Assembly: GCF_018691265.1 (NCBI RefSeq)
Contig: NW_024881323.1
Coordinates: forward strand, 25,841,610 to 25,905,609
Source: Tyto alba
Lineage: Eukaryota > Chordata > Aves > Strigiformes > Tytonidae
Length of the DNA: 64,000 nt
Direction of reading: 5' to 3'
The notes beneath the pieces were generated by a model. That model did no database searches and was not told where the DNA came from. It worked only from the letters and a program-made list of their open reading frames with translations. This document shows, in pieces, positions 35,536 to 48,097 of this stretch. Within the stretch, counting starts at the first letter, position 1, and the number at the start of each line of letters is the position of its first letter. The position numbers and the translations under genes are program-made.

Positions 35536-38500
35536 TTAGGACATGGCAGAAAGGCGACAGGCTCTGTAAATCTGTGTTGGTAGCAATGTGAATTCTATCT
35601 TATGTATATTGTCCATTTTGCTCTGTATCATAGGTTCATTTGATAACTTTAGATGATTTAATTTCTTTATGTCATGGCTTTGCAGAATCAAGGTCCCATC
35701 CCTGAATTTTCCAACTTGTCCTGCAGGCCAAATGCTAGGCACTGATTTCTTCCTTTTGGCCTTCCTGAAATAGGAAGAGAAAAAAATAATTAAGAGAAAC
35801 AACAGAAACTCATGAAAAGCTTAATATGGTAAAAAATGTCACCTATTTATGAAATAGGTGTTTGGTATTATGGAATATTAAATCATAGCAGGTAATGACC
35901 CAGAATATTTATTACCTGCATAGCCATTCAAAATTTGCAGCACATTACAGAATGATTTACATTTCAGAAAGTTTAGAAACATAAAGACACTTGGCTAGAA
36001 GAAGAAGATATAGAGCACATTTCAGTGAACCTGCTATACTGTGACTAAGAATGCCACTTCATCTTTCAAGCCTCTGTATACTGTATCTCGTGTTTTGCAT
36101 TAATTACATCTCAGGGCAAGTGCTCCGAGTACGTGGCACATCCTGGGTCCGCACATCCATCTCACCTCCAGCTGCGTTCTTAGACATGTGGGGCAGAACT
36201 GACATATTTTCAGTTAAGCTGCGTAACTAAAGCTCTCTGAAACTGCTAGACACAGAGCAACATCATCATTTTGTGACCAAGTTCTTCTGCAGCTGGAGAA
36301 GTTCCTTCCACAGTGACTGCACGTCTTCTGGTATAAGACTGTGCATAGTTACACGGGGGGAAATATGCTGGAGAGGCTATACAAAGCAAGTTCATTTTAA
36401 CCATGTTCAAAACAGCTCACCTCTCCTTCTGTTCTTTCTTCTTCTTCTTGAGAGAATCACCTTTATGTTCCTGCTTTTAAAGATACATATTTGAATGAAA
36501 AGAGATCTGAGCATCTTGGCTAAACAACCGTCTGCACTCAAAACACGTGGTACCCTTTGCTTCACGGAGCAGCAGGCATTTAAAGCAGGTTGGAGACCTT
36601 CTGACAGGCCAAGTGATGCAATGCGTTATGGAGGCACTGCTAGGAGTGCCCAGAGCCCTTCCTGTCACCTTACGGGAATTACAGCCCTCTCATGACCAAC
36701 AGGCTGCCCCTGCCACGTGGGGAGGCACAAACCCCACCGCAGGAGGACAGGCTTGCTTCTTGGGCATGTGACAGATCCTTGGGTCAAAAGACTTGCTCCC
36801 AGGCAGGTGTGCCTAGTTGCCTGATTGAGCATACCTGTCAAATAACAGGGTTCAACCACTTCTGGCCATGCCCTGGATGTGCTTTGAGCCATGTGACAGA
36901 GAAATAGGTCCCCTGGGAAAGAGGGTGGCAGGAAACAGGCTGACAGAGCAATTACCCGCCTTGCTCCCACCTACATGAGAAGACTCCATGGGAGGCAGGG
37001 AGTAGGCTTGGAGCCAGATGGGCTGTGCTACAGGATGGATGCAAGAGAAACCTCACCCTTGCTTTAAACAATGAGCAAGATCCTAGATGGAACTGTGCTG
37101 ATATAAAACCAGCTGAAGATCTGGCTCTCTGTGGTTAGACAACATGCAACAAACTTTAATTGAAGGCCATTTTTTTTTCTCTTAGGAGGCACGGAAAAAA
37201 AAAAAAAAAAAAAAAGAACAAAACCAACTGCTGATTTTGTGTCATCAATCTATCAGCCATAAAGGATGAGGCAGTGAAACCCACTACAACATGATGAGTC
37301 CTACTCATCAGGAACCCACTCCATGGGGAGCAGCAGGTGTCAAGCTCAGGCACTCCTCCTGCGCCTGAGGCGTTATCTGTCAGGTTTGGGCTAGCTCTTA
37401 CATGTTGCCTTTTTATACAGAAAATTTTACACAAACCTTTCCCTTATCATACTCCTTTGCCATTTTCTTCTCTTTCATTTTCTCCTGGTAAGTCCTGTAG
37501 TTCACATGTTCTTTTTTGGGGGGCTGAAATAAAGATTGGGAGGGATACCACTGATTGAAAATTTCAAGTAGGTTAAAAAATATTCACACACTTGCATGGA
37601 CAATATTTTTCAGATGGTGGTAGGGGAACATCAGAAATTGTTTATTTCCTCTTGGGTGAGAGGAAGGGACTGAAGGGATGTAAGGTAGACACATCGAAAC
37701 CACATCTTTCATGCCGGAGACAGTAGGAGGGATGTTTATGCTCTACATCAAACCTACAGGATTTCCACATATACACTGAGCTAGAAAGAAAACCACACTC
37801 CTCCACACCCACCAAAAAAGACCTACAAAATTCTTTTTCTCTTTTGTATTACTGATGATGAATCAAACTGAAAAGTTTTCGCCATCTTTAACTCACCGGG
37901 ACAGCGAAGCTTTAAAAAGCAAGCCCTTCCCTTCAACATTTTAGTTTTGAATGGCCTGATTAAAAATTGGTAAGTGTTGTCTTCCACCCCAATCAGCTGT
38001 ATTTCATCTGTACAACATCTCTGATAACACAACCAGACTAATTTTACAAACATCAACAGAAAATAGACAAGACAGAATAGAATATGTAAAAGTAAGGATG
38101 AAGTGGGTCAGGGTAGGGGATCTTGTGTTTTAAAAAGGTGTGCCAAAACCCCCCAGAGTTTTTTACTGCTTTCCTGCACTGTAACAGCTGGGTGACTGCT
38201 CAGCACAAACCAAGTGACAATTACCTTGGCTCCCAGCATGATAGCACGCTCCTGTTCCCATATACGTTGTTCCTGCTTCTTGTAGCCAGTGATTCCAAAC
38301 TTGTGTACTTCCAGACGAGCCTAGAACATTACAGAAAATTGCAAGCATTTCATAATTTGCCCAGCCTCTTGTAAAATAGCTCTTGACAGACTACAACAAA
38401 GTCATACTCCCAAAGAAACCCTGGATAATACCTGAAATCAACATACTATAAAATAAAACTAACTGAGTTTGGAGCCATACTGCAGAACATTCACCGTTAA

Positions 38501-41500
38501 CCACTGTCATTAATCTCTGGATGGTGAAGACTGTCAGGGGGACAATTTTTGAACCTCCTCATTTCACATAAAACAACACAATGGAATGGATCTCCTCCAT
38601 ATAAAAAGGAATCATGTTGTGCTGCACAAAGAAGAACAATGAAATGTGCTACCCACAGCACCCAACATTTACAGACTGTTCTCATTTCTTGGCTGCAGCG
38701 CACTTAACCAGTGAGAAACACAGCCGGGCATTGATGAAGTTGGTTTGACTACACACACATGCATAGCTGACACTATACAAGAATACCCTGGCAAAACCTG
38801 TGGTGAATTCATACTATTTTTAAAGTCAGTGGTTAAATCCCCATTGTGCTCAGCAGTACAAAGCTCCATGCAGAATTTCCAGTGAAACATTTCACTGGAT
38901 CACAGCACATCCCTGAGCAGAGATCAGGCATATAAAACCACTTGCACAGATCTGTAAACAAATCAGTACCTAAGAAGGTCAATGCTAGTTATGCTCATAT
39001 AAGAACAAGTGAGAATAAGAAGACAAATGGAAAGAAGTAATCTGCTGTTTCAAAAGTAGATGCCAATACACTTTTTTTCCCATCCCACCTGAGATCAGAA
39101 ATCCAAGATTAACAATATGGGCCTGAAAGAGCTATGTTAAACATTATGGGTACTCACATAGCTTTACAAAGGTAACATACAGTGATCCTCCTCAAATTCT
39201 CTCTGACAGATTTGAAAGAAAGGCCACAGAGTTGCAACATGCCTCTCTTCACACAAAGCAGTTGACAAGAGCCAGCATGCTTCTCCTTTGACACGGCATA
39301 CGGCCAAAATTACCTATTGGGAAATCCTCACCAAGATAACCTTTTCTGGAAGTGCTTCCCATTGGTCCCACCGTAGCTTTCACAAGGATATAGATACACA
39401 TACCTGCACACTAAAATAGTGAGGTTAGATAGGCCCTGCTGACTTACTTTTTCAAAGTTAAATTCTTGTTCGTTCACATTTTTATCTTCATCCACTCTTT
39501 TGGTCTACAAACAAAACATTTGGAATTAATATAACAAGTAACACCGGTTTAAATGTCCATTGTGATAGTTTTTTGGAAAGCAGTGAAATGTAGAAAGAGT
39601 TGTTGGGAAGAGTATACAGCTTTCCAGCACTATTTTTTCCAGCTTTGTTACCCGGATTTATGAAAAGAGACAGCCTCAGTGACATTTTTAATATTCAGAT
39701 ATTACAGGATCTTACTGGAATGACCTTGCACAATTTATAGGGTACCATTATAGCACAGTGCATACAGCTTTGTCCTTCATTTTCTTGCCTGGATCATCTC
39801 CTAACACTTACAAAGGGTTTCATAATTCAGAAAGATATTAATAGCTGCAATTAATTTTTATCCTTTCAAGAATAAATTACATTTTATAAAATAAAAACTG
39901 CCACATGTGAGCTATACGTCACGCATAATTCCATTTCCAAATCCATACCAAACTGCTGATGCAGGATAGGACACAAACCTTAAGTCATTTTGTTTGAGAC
40001 AGAGAGTGCAGTGGTAATAGCACATATACTGACAGCCGGTGGCAACACGCAGAGGCTTAATTTGCAACTGTGTGGACATATATTAGAGCACATATCCAGC
40101 TTAACTAATGCAAGAGAAACGGCTCCAAAGGATGACACTGTCAGGAGATGGCGGACCCCACTTAAGCTGTTTAAAGAAACTACTTGCTCAAAATGAGATC
40201 AGTGAAAACTCCATCTTCTCTATTCCGTGATTTACGTGGAGACCTTTCAACAGCAGTTCTCAGTTTGGAGGGGAACTCTCCAAGGGGGGACAGATTGTAT
40301 CCTAGGAAGAAAAAGAAGTGCAAAATCCCCAGGGAGAGCTCCACACCTGCTAGTGTCCCACATGGGACAGTAACAAATCTCCCAGGTTTGTTTTAGATTG
40401 TGTCTGACTCCTGATTTTGGAGAGGACGTGCTGAACAACCTCTCTGAGTGGATGCTCTGCCTCTGGTGCAGGCAGCATGGGCAGGGAAACTGCAGTCTGT
40501 TCAAGAGTATCCGCTTGCTTGTCTTTCCCTGTTTGCTCTCAAGAGCACTATCCCCTCCAAGGAAGCAGGAGTACTACATATATATTACAACTGAACCTGA
40601 ATGCTTTTAACGCATTTCGGTTTCACTCTCCAGGACTTTAAGTCATACTTAGTCACAGGTTCAGGTTCCAGGGTTACGTCAGGGCTTCCCTCTGCATTCA
40701 GCGGAGCCAAACCCAAACTTCTCCCAACTCTGCAAAAAGCTTCTATATAAAACTGTCCATTTCAATGACAAATAAACATGGTTATTTTCAGACCATTTTA
40801 CTAACATGCTTAACACCAGTCTTTTCAGGAAGAAAAATTTAAGTTATAATAAAGCATAAGAAAATAATTATCTAGGGCAATTTTTAGAGGAAAACATTCC
40901 AGAAAAAGCACAAAAGTTTATGGATTCAACCAACTGCTTGGTCAGTCTCTTGAACTTCCTAATTCCAAGCAGTCAAACCCCAGATACCAGTAAATCTTCC
41001 TGAATTTGAGACAGTCATGTGCTTGTCCATCAGACCTTATTTTAGAATTGGGCTTCTGATGTTATGGCCATAAACATGGCTCAAAGAAAACAACCAGAGA
41101 AGCTATAAAATCTGGAGACCAATCAATTAGCAATGGACCCTCTGCTTGGCATGGGACGCAGCTCAGCTTCCAGTCAAGCCTATCCAGGCCTCTCTGTTGT
41201 AGCAACTCAGCTACAGTTTTTGGTAGCACGAATAAATTCAGTACCAACAAACCATATCAGAGGACTGAGATCTAATGCTGTCATGCCTTCCCCCATTGCT
41301 GGTGAACAGCCAAGTGCTGCTGTGATGCCAGAGAAGAAAGCTTTCGCACCTCACATCCACTCCTGTTAACGAGAACGGAGCAGCACACACAACACTTAGG
41401 CACAGAAGTAAAGAGGCTTTGCTTCCCATTTCATTCACTTCTTGCTGTATCAGCAGTCCTATCTGCAGATCAATTTATTTTGTTGGGATACATCTAGTTC

Positions 41501-42553
41501 AAATATAGGATAGTTATCCAGAGATCTCTGGAAATTGGGAAAAAAAGTCTTCGAGTCCTGCTCCCACCCTACCAGCAGCCCTGTTGGAAATCAGCAGGAC
41601 TGGATGCCATCAAGCTGAGCACACAGATCACCAAAGGATCCCAGATTTCCAGGCAGCTGTATTAGCAAGAGGGAAGAAACTAGACACTGGAGGGGGCATT
41701 ATGGAAGACATCTCACAATTTATGGTGGCAGACTAAGGAGACAGGAAAAAGCAAAACCAACAGACACGCAGAGGATTTTATTTGGTTTTAACTGTCACCA
41801 GGAAAGGGCATCCCAGTCCAGTACCTGCTCAGCAGCAACTCTCTGGTGCGGCTTCACAAAAACCCATCTATCTGTGCTTTAAAGAAGCAGCAAGATATTC
41901 ACCGGTACGGGCACCGTGCCCAGGGTGCGCACCCCGTTAGAAGGCCGCTCCTACTCGGGACAGCAGCACCCACGCCTGCAGGCGTGGGCGTGCCTGGGGC
42001 AGGGGGGCCCACCCGCTCCCCGGTCCTACCTGGGCACCTCCGGTGGGTGCTACCGAGGGGCTGGGCCGCCCCTTCCTCTTCCTCCCGCGAAACACCACGA
42101 CCTCCACGGCCGGCGGCGTGGCGGGGGGCGGCGGGCCGGCGGCGGCCAGCTCAGCCCGCAGCTCCCCAAAAAAGTCGCGGGCTCCCCGCCGCCCGCCCGC
42201 CGCCGGCTGCGGTCCTCGGTTCTCCTCCTCCTCCTTCTCCTTCTTCTTCTTCTTCTTCGCCGCCGCCGCCCCTACGCTCGCCTCGCTGTCCTTCGCCGCG
42301 CCCCGAGCACCGCGCTCCTCACCTGCGTGCCGAACGCATTCCCCGAGTCAGCCGTGTGCGGCCGTCGCTCCGCTTCAGAGTGAACACGCCCGACCCCCAG
42401 GGAAGGCCGCGGTGCTGCCGGCCACGGCGCAGCGCCCGGCCCGGCCCCATTCCCCACGACCGGCAGCCCACGGCGCGGCCCCGCTCACCCACCCAGGTCG
42501 TAGAGGGCGCCGAGCACCGCTTCCAGCCGGCGGCAGGGCTCCCGCGACCCCAT
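35536..42553 (-). CDS. C1orf131: C1orf131 ortholog (DUF4602 nucleolar protein), six exons located
   Basis: C1orf131 is a small basic protein of the small-subunit processome, acting in nucleolar 18S rRNA maturation. Minus-strand exons seen are 42553 to about 42489 ([20 protein letters not shown], donor GTGAGC), 39504-39448 (ending FNFEK), 38320-38225 ([18 protein letters not shown] ... ERAIMLGAK), 37523-37437 ([20 protein letters not shown]), 36470-36421 (Lys-rich) and 35764-35536 ([21 protein letters not shown], stop at 35536). Phases fit across the last five. The core [10 protein letters not shown] ... AIMLGAKPP is the family signature. The exon or exons between 42.49 and 39.50 kb were not found with confidence. 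The C terminus runs about 35 residues beyond the human end I remember. The neighbour GNPAT starts on the other strand, as in other vertebrates. Confidence 0.87.
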
Positions 42554-43065
42554 GGCGGCGGGCGGAAGGACGTTTGGTCCCGAGCGGCTCCCGTCGCCCC
42601 CAAGATGGCGCCGCCCATCGCGCGTTCCCCCCGCCCTCCGCCGCGCGCTGGGCAGCCGGGCCGGGCCCCCGCCGGGCTCGGGAGGGGACGAGGCCTGTCC
42701 TGGGTCCCGGCGGCGGCAAGTCTCGGCCAAGCGGGAGCCGGACGTTTCCCCTCACACGCTCACCTTCCCCAGGCGCTGCGGGCCCCGAGCCCGCCGCTCC
42801 GCCACGGTGCCTGTCGCGTCAAGTCGCGACAGTCGGAGCTCCCGATCCCGAGCGCCGCTTCCCCCTCAGGTAGGCTGTCAAACGCCAGCCGGCTTAAGAA
42901 GGGTCGGAGGCGTCTGGGACTCTTCTCCAGAGAGGTTTTGTCCAGCAGCCCAGGGACCGGGCCTGGCGGCAAGGCTGGCGGGGGCGGTGGGCGTCTGAGG
43001 GGCTTCGCGGGGAGCCCTCGGCGGCGACAGAAACTTGCCAGCGACGACAAATTCAGCCCTAGAAA
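41900..43065. promoter_or_regulatory. Divergent CpG-island promoter for C1orf131 and GNPAT
   Basis: The CpG-dense island holds C1orf131 exon 1 (ATG at 42553, minus strand) and lies upstream of GNPAT on the plus strand. These two genes are head-to-head neighbours in other vertebrates, so a shared promoter is the natural reading. It contains CTC/TTC triplet runs and GCC runs at about 42225-42270. GNPAT exon 1 should lie at the right side of the island but I could not identify its coding part. The 449-codon plus-strand frame across the island is Pro/Arg/Ser/Ala-rich noise. Confidence 0.65.
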
Positions 43066-45189
43066 ATGTCACAGCGATGGAGTGGCCGAAGCAGGTTTTC
43101 CTGTGTTACGTGGTGGAAATTACTTCATTGACCTTATTTTTTCCCTGTGGCTCCTATGCCAGCCTCAGATAAGGACATTTGGGTGTGGGTGGTAACCCCC
43201 TCCCTCCCCGCACCCCCAGTTACATTTGGAGGAGGTGACTGGGGAGAGAGGGAAACAGCTCCTGGTTTTGGCAGAGATTCCCACAGCCCTCTTCTGTGTC
43301 TCCCTGGCTGTATGCTGGTATCCCAAGCGCATCATGAGCATCCTCATTTTGTTGCTTTCAAAGGTTATAGGGAAGCAGAGGAGTTCCAGGATCCTGCTGT
43401 TTTGCTTTTGTACTTCACCAGTGTCACAGTAACAGTGCACGTAACTGAATTTTCTGATGTCAAGGTTTCCAACGGCATATTTTATAAATGTACTCTCTAC
43501 CAGTTGGCAACCAAAGCTAGAAGAACAGCTTGGCCATAGGGTGCAAAAGCAGTGTTATTCTTCTTAAGTGGTTGGTAAAGTGTGTGTTTTGGCTTCCTCT
43601 GCGCTGCTTCAAGAGGGCATGAAAATAACTATTGCCATGGAGAGGAATCGGTTGCACTTCAAATCTGGAAGCATCAAATGGGGAGCTGTGGCAGAGAGGT
43701 GACTTAAATTGGCCGTGGCCTTTGCAAAACTCCTGTCACCAGAGCCACGCTGGGGAACAGCTGTAGCAGCGTGGTGACTGCTGATGTGGCTGATGATACC
43801 GGAGCTGAGTGCTGGGTTTCTTTGTCTGGGTTTTGTGCAGTTGCACATTGCAGGATTTAAACTTTGGTAATTGACATAAATGTTGCTTATATTTTCTGAG
43901 CAATGATTTGTCCAGTACTGATCTAAGTAGGTGTATACTTAGAGCCAACTAATATCTTCCGATGCTATTCTGATCTATCTTTTTTGCTATTACAGACCCT
44001 AAGGGATTTTTTTTTTCCTGTTTTATTTTTAATCAAGTGGATTGATATGAGGTGTCAGTGGCAACAGATGGCTAATACAAACTATTTCCATTCTTCTTAA
44101 CAGTTCTTAGCTTACTTGGCTCTTGCAAAACACCAACTAGCTGAAAGCTGGAAGAAGAAAGTTTGAAAACTAATGCTAGACTATACAGGAAAAAAACACA
44201 TAAAGTTCAAAATTAATATGGGCTTGAGTTTAATACATTGTATAGGATTAGTTTTAACAGTCCCTGGAGAGTTTGTACTGCAGTTATTGTGGGACAATTC
44301 TCTAAACTACAGTAGTGAAAAGAAAAGTTAGACTATCTACCAAATGTTACTGTTGTAGAAGGATGGTATCCAAATTTGACTCTTATGTGTGGGAAAAAGA
44401 ATGTGAGAAGGTCAAACATTACAGTTGGATTTGTGTTCTCTGATAAAACGAAACTGGCTTTTGATACAGTTGAGGCTTGGAAGGATTTTTTGTGGTTCTT
44501 AAGTGGAGATATTCCTGATTTTATGTTTTTGTTTTTTTTGCCAAATTCTTGTCTCGATGAATGGACAGGAACTAAATGTTTGCTCTTATTTTAAATGTCA
44601 GCTGCTTTGATAGTGTTGCTGGAGTGGCTGTGGTCCACTGGCAGTGAAACCTGACTCCCGCTCGCAAGGTTGAAAACCCAGCTGCTACTGCTGGGTGTTT
44701 TGCTTATCTGTTCCTGGTGTTCTGTGCATTTGCTGGCCAAACTTTCCTCTCAATACCAGAAAAGGTCACTGTAAGAGACCATGAAACAACATGTTTTATC
44801 CTTCATTATCAGACTGGTTCTGCACAGGTTGTTTATAGGGAGAGGAGGCAGAATGAAGGAAAGGGATGCCTGCGTTACCCTTCAAGTGGTGCTGTAGAGG
44901 AAGTCATAAGTGTTTTTATTTTTAGCATCTTCTTCTAATAAATAAGCTTGATCATAACCAATACTTTCATATTTGTGTTTCACGGAGGCTTGCTCCAGTT
45001 GCCTTGCTTGTCTGGTGGCTATTGCTGTTTTGAAGTTGAGAGAAATACGATTTCAGTTTGGAAAGACTGAGGGGTCATTCGTATAAACTGTGGTGTTATA
45101 GGAGATAATAGGAGACTCTCTCCAGCTCAGGGGATGCCTCCTGACTCAAGGGGAAGCATTTTGTCACTGAGATTTCTGCAGCAGGATGG
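43066..45189. other. Presumed GNPAT first intron, left part
   Basis: Sequence between the CpG island and ERV 3, with no recognisable exon or repeat family. If GNPAT transcription starts in the island, this is intron 1 (about 11 kb including ERV 3). Confidence 0.45.
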
Positions 45190-45194
45190 ATCCC

Positions 45195-45570
45195 TGTTAT
45201 AAATTCAGACCACAATGGATCATAATCCAATTATAATTTTATTAATTATAGCAAGTAGAATATGAGCAAAGACAGCGCTGGACGGCAGGGGAGTCTGCGC
45301 TCCGCCAACTGCCGTACTGATCAGTTCAAACAGTTCCTTTTTATACATTTTTACATCGTGGTTGTCTTTGATCAGTACCCCTTCTGCTTGCACAAGTATC
45401 TGGTTTGTGTAAGCAATTGCGGTTATCTGTCTCACAGGTTATCTTGTCTCACACAAGCGGTGTCTGGCAGCTATTTGCATAAGCAGTTTTTTGTCTTTTG
45501 CCGCCTAACCTTTACATTGAGCTTAACATAAATTTCAATAAACAATACCCTTAGTTCATAGTTTCTTACA
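45195..45570 (-). repeat. ERV 3 3' LTR
   Basis: 376 bp, TG to CA, preceded in the sense direction by a purine tract (minus-strand AAAAAGGGGGGATT). It matches the LTRs at 53179-53573 and 57838-58204 nearly base for base. Confidence 0.93.
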
Positions 45571-46284
45571 ATCCCCCCTTTTTCTTTTATCCTATTATTG
45601 TTTATTAGATGCTACTTTCATTTTCGTCACTGCAAACAAACCTTTTTCCACAATTCCAACATTTATCATAACACTCTCAAGATAATACCTTACAATTACA
45701 ATCATAGTTTTCACGTGGCATAACGCATTCACAACAATCTTTTCCACCAGGAAGCTCCTAATAGATCATCCCACCATTCTGAGTCTAACATTGAGGGTGT
45801 TTTCAGAGCACCATAGGTAAAACAGCTCTTATTCTATCTGCTATGTGCAGTTGTCGCCTTAATGTTTTTGCCGTGTGTTATTTATTCCTTGCTTTGTTCA
45901 GTTAATCCAACAAGTTGTGACCAACATGCAATTTGCTACTACTGTTTCACCTGTTGGTGTTAAGCAAATTCGAGCTGTGTGCCGAACTGCACAGTCAACC
46001 GTACTATCAGACACTCTGTAAACAATAATCAACAATTTATTAGCAAACAAGAACCTGAAATAATTAACTGTATAACAATCCAGCAAAGTCCCACGCGACA
46101 CAATCAGAAAGAGAAAAAGTAAGAACCAAAGATATCAGCACTGTCCTTTGGATGTTGTCCTTCGATGTCTTGTTACCCTTACTCACGGGGCGATAGCGAT
46201 AGAAAGATAGAAAGAGTCCAAGAACAACAGTCAGTCACACGCCGCGCGGTAACTCCTCTGATCAATAACATTTTCTTCTTTGAA

Positions 46285-46848
46285 CTATAAGTCTGTTTCC
46301 ATCACCTCATCAAGGTTTCGAGGGCGTCTTAGTTGTCTTCGTGATCTTGGAGGATTGGGGGGAGGAGGTGATCTCCGACACCAGCCACGAGACATTCCCT
46401 CGCATACCGCGATGGCAACGACAGTCACCACCAATATAATGAAAAATCCCAACAGCAGGCGGCGCACACGGGATCGTCCCCTACTCCCATCTTCCCAAGA
46501 TTGCAATCCAGCGGGATCAGTAAGATTAGTGGGATAGTCCAGCCCCAGGCTAGCGGCTTGACCGAGGAAGGTCCAAGTGCGCAATGAGCGGAAGTTTCTC
46601 TTCCACCCAGAATGCCTGTGCTGCCTAGATCTGGGCGGGCCTGGCAGTTGTTTTTGCCATCCGGGTATAGCCGAACTTTCGAGACCCTCCAGCAACACAT
46701 GCGCTTTGGACTGGGGGCGTGGAAATCCATTTTCCTGCTGCGTATGTGGACCCTGACTCCTGATCCCTACAGACCAGGCAGGTTCGCCACTCGCGCTCTC
46801 ACTCTTGTACCTCCGATACCGCGAAAACAATGGAGCGTGCTTATGCAT
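46285..46848 (-). CDS. ERV 3 frame X2: 187-residue protein with C-terminal membrane segment
   Basis: The first ATG is at 46848. The frame is uninterrupted to 46285 in an element whose other genes are mostly broken. The N-terminal two thirds is polar, Arg/Gly/Pro/Ser-rich and has no hydrophobic leader. About 40 residues from the end is a strong membrane segment (LLLGFFIILVVTVVAIAV), followed by a tail with PPPPNPP and a basic stretch, ending in METDL. It sits where env should be, but no furin site, fusion peptide, heptad repeat or CX6CC motif is visible. It could be a highly reduced env end, an accessory membrane protein or chance. I do not recognise the family. Confidence 0.5.
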   Translation of the reverse strand: MHKHAPLFSRYRRYKSESASGEPAWSVGIRSQGPHTQQENGFPRPQSKAHVLLEGLESSAIPGWQKQLPGPPRSRQHRHSGWKRNFRSLRTWTFLGQAASLGLDYPTNLTDPAGLQSWEDGSRGRSRVRRLLLGFFIILVVTVVAIAVCEGMSRGWCRRSPPPPNPPRSRRQLRRPRNLDEVMETDL

Positions 46849-46858
46849 GGGCAGCAAT

Positions 46859-47248
46859 TTATTGTGCAGCCTTGATGTTGGTAGCCCTCACTTTGTTTGC
46901 CTTTTTACTACATATCTTTTGCCCTTGTAAATGTTCCTCTTTCAAGTACCCATGTAGTTGTATCTGCTTATGTAAACCACCATCTCCTTTGGTTAACCAT
47001 GTTGAAAATTCTGTTATAGGTCTTTTCGGCGGTTTTGGTACTGGCTGTTTTACTTCTGTCACATCTTTTACTTGGATTCTCTTCTTCCCACTAAAATATC
47101 TCCATCCACCCTTCTGTCTTTGGGAAAGCAAAGCCACTCTGATGTTGGACATAACAGTAAAGCACTTGCTGCACAAATTTGCCACTATTAAAGCAAACCA
47201 TACCAGGATGATTAGCAGAGGTCCGGTATAACATATACTCCCACCTCT
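46859..47248 (-). CDS. ERV 3 frame X1: N-terminal membrane segment plus basic tail
   Basis: From the first ATG near 47248 the frame reads about 130 codons. An N-terminal hydrophobic stretch (PLLIILVWFALIVANLC) could be a signal peptide or anchor. The rest is Lys-rich with PVPKPPKRP and no glycosylation-rich surface-unit character. The stop lies 10 bp before the X2 start. Position and leader fit an env N terminus, but the sequence lacks SU hallmarks. Function unknown. Confidence 0.45.
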   Translation of the reverse strand, partial: RGGSICYTGPLLIILVWFALIVANLCSKCFTVMSNIRVALLSQRQKGGWRYFSGKKRIQVKDVTEVKQPVPKPPKRPITEFSTWLTKGDGGLHKQIQLHGYLKEEHLQGQKICSKKANKVRATNIKAAQ

Positions 47249-48097
47249 CATGCCTATGGGGTTGCAGCCCACAGCTGAGAAAAAGGTCTTCTTGGTGGCG
47301 AGCACAGAGGTTAACCCGGTCTTGCCCTCTACTGTTTAACAAATCCGTGTGTTAAGAGTTAGTCAATTCAAGTGCAGCTCCTTTGTAGCCACTTCCTTTG
47401 TTTCTAAGCAAAGCAAAATTTTGGCACTTTCCGATAGTGTCCTCCCATCAACTCTCAGGGACATCACAAATTCTGGGGACTAACCTCTTTTTCCCCGTAA
47501 ATCAAGGTTACAGTTCATGCCCCTTCCCTATACAGTTATAAGACAATTTTCTCCATCTGCAAGAAATACCACATCCGGTAACACATTTCACATTCACACA
47601 AAACCCACGCTTCATGACATCCATACATACACTCGAGACAAGGTATTACCCAATTAGGTTGATTTTCTAGCAATGCCTAATTGACTCCAAAATGCTCATA
47701 ATCTCACACTCTGTCATGTCTGTCAGTTAATGCTCGGTAAACGCCAGCTTTTCCCTGACAGTTTTTTTGTTTGGTTTTGTCTGTTTTTTTGTTTTTGTTT
47801 CCTTATACAGCAAGTAAGTAAATGAATAAGTAAATTTTCACAGTGTTACCTCTGAACCCAGTAAAAACCCAGTCAAACCACTGGTTAAGAGTCATTCAAT
47901 CCCCTCCTGATGAATTTACTTAGTCCTTTGAGGGTGACTTGTAGTTGGTCAGTTGATGGTACCACAGTCCACTCCTGAGGCTTTTCCACCGGTCCTTTTC
48001 CTCAGGAGGCAAGAGTCCACCCCTTTTCTTTTGTTCGGATCGCTGTCTCGGTGGTCAGCAGCACCTGAAATGGACCTTCCCACTCGGGAGTTAATGA
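47249..48097 (-). pseudogene. ERV 3 pol end and pol-X1 spacer
   Basis: The integrase tail continues from 48097 to about 47900 in a broken frame (a [13 protein letters not shown] phrase on the minus strand). The next 600 bp show no clear domain. One short Cys-rich minus-strand frame (MDVMKRGFCVNVKCVTGCG, about 47615-47500) is noticeable but unassigned. Confidence 0.45.

Noticed and set aside
40184..40396. A plus-strand frame with KKKKC-type basic sequence as a C1orf131 exon
   Set aside because: It is on the wrong strand for the gene and has no splice signals; it is probably chance.
40634..40735. A minus-strand acceptor-like site and frame as the missing C1orf131 exon
   Set aside because: The reading is plausible but has no recognisable family residues and only moderate splice sites; not enough to report.
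41846..43195. A 449-codon plus-strand open frame and several overlapping ones
   Set aside because: They are Pro/Arg/Ser/Ala-rich translations of a CpG island on both strands, without domains or splice support.
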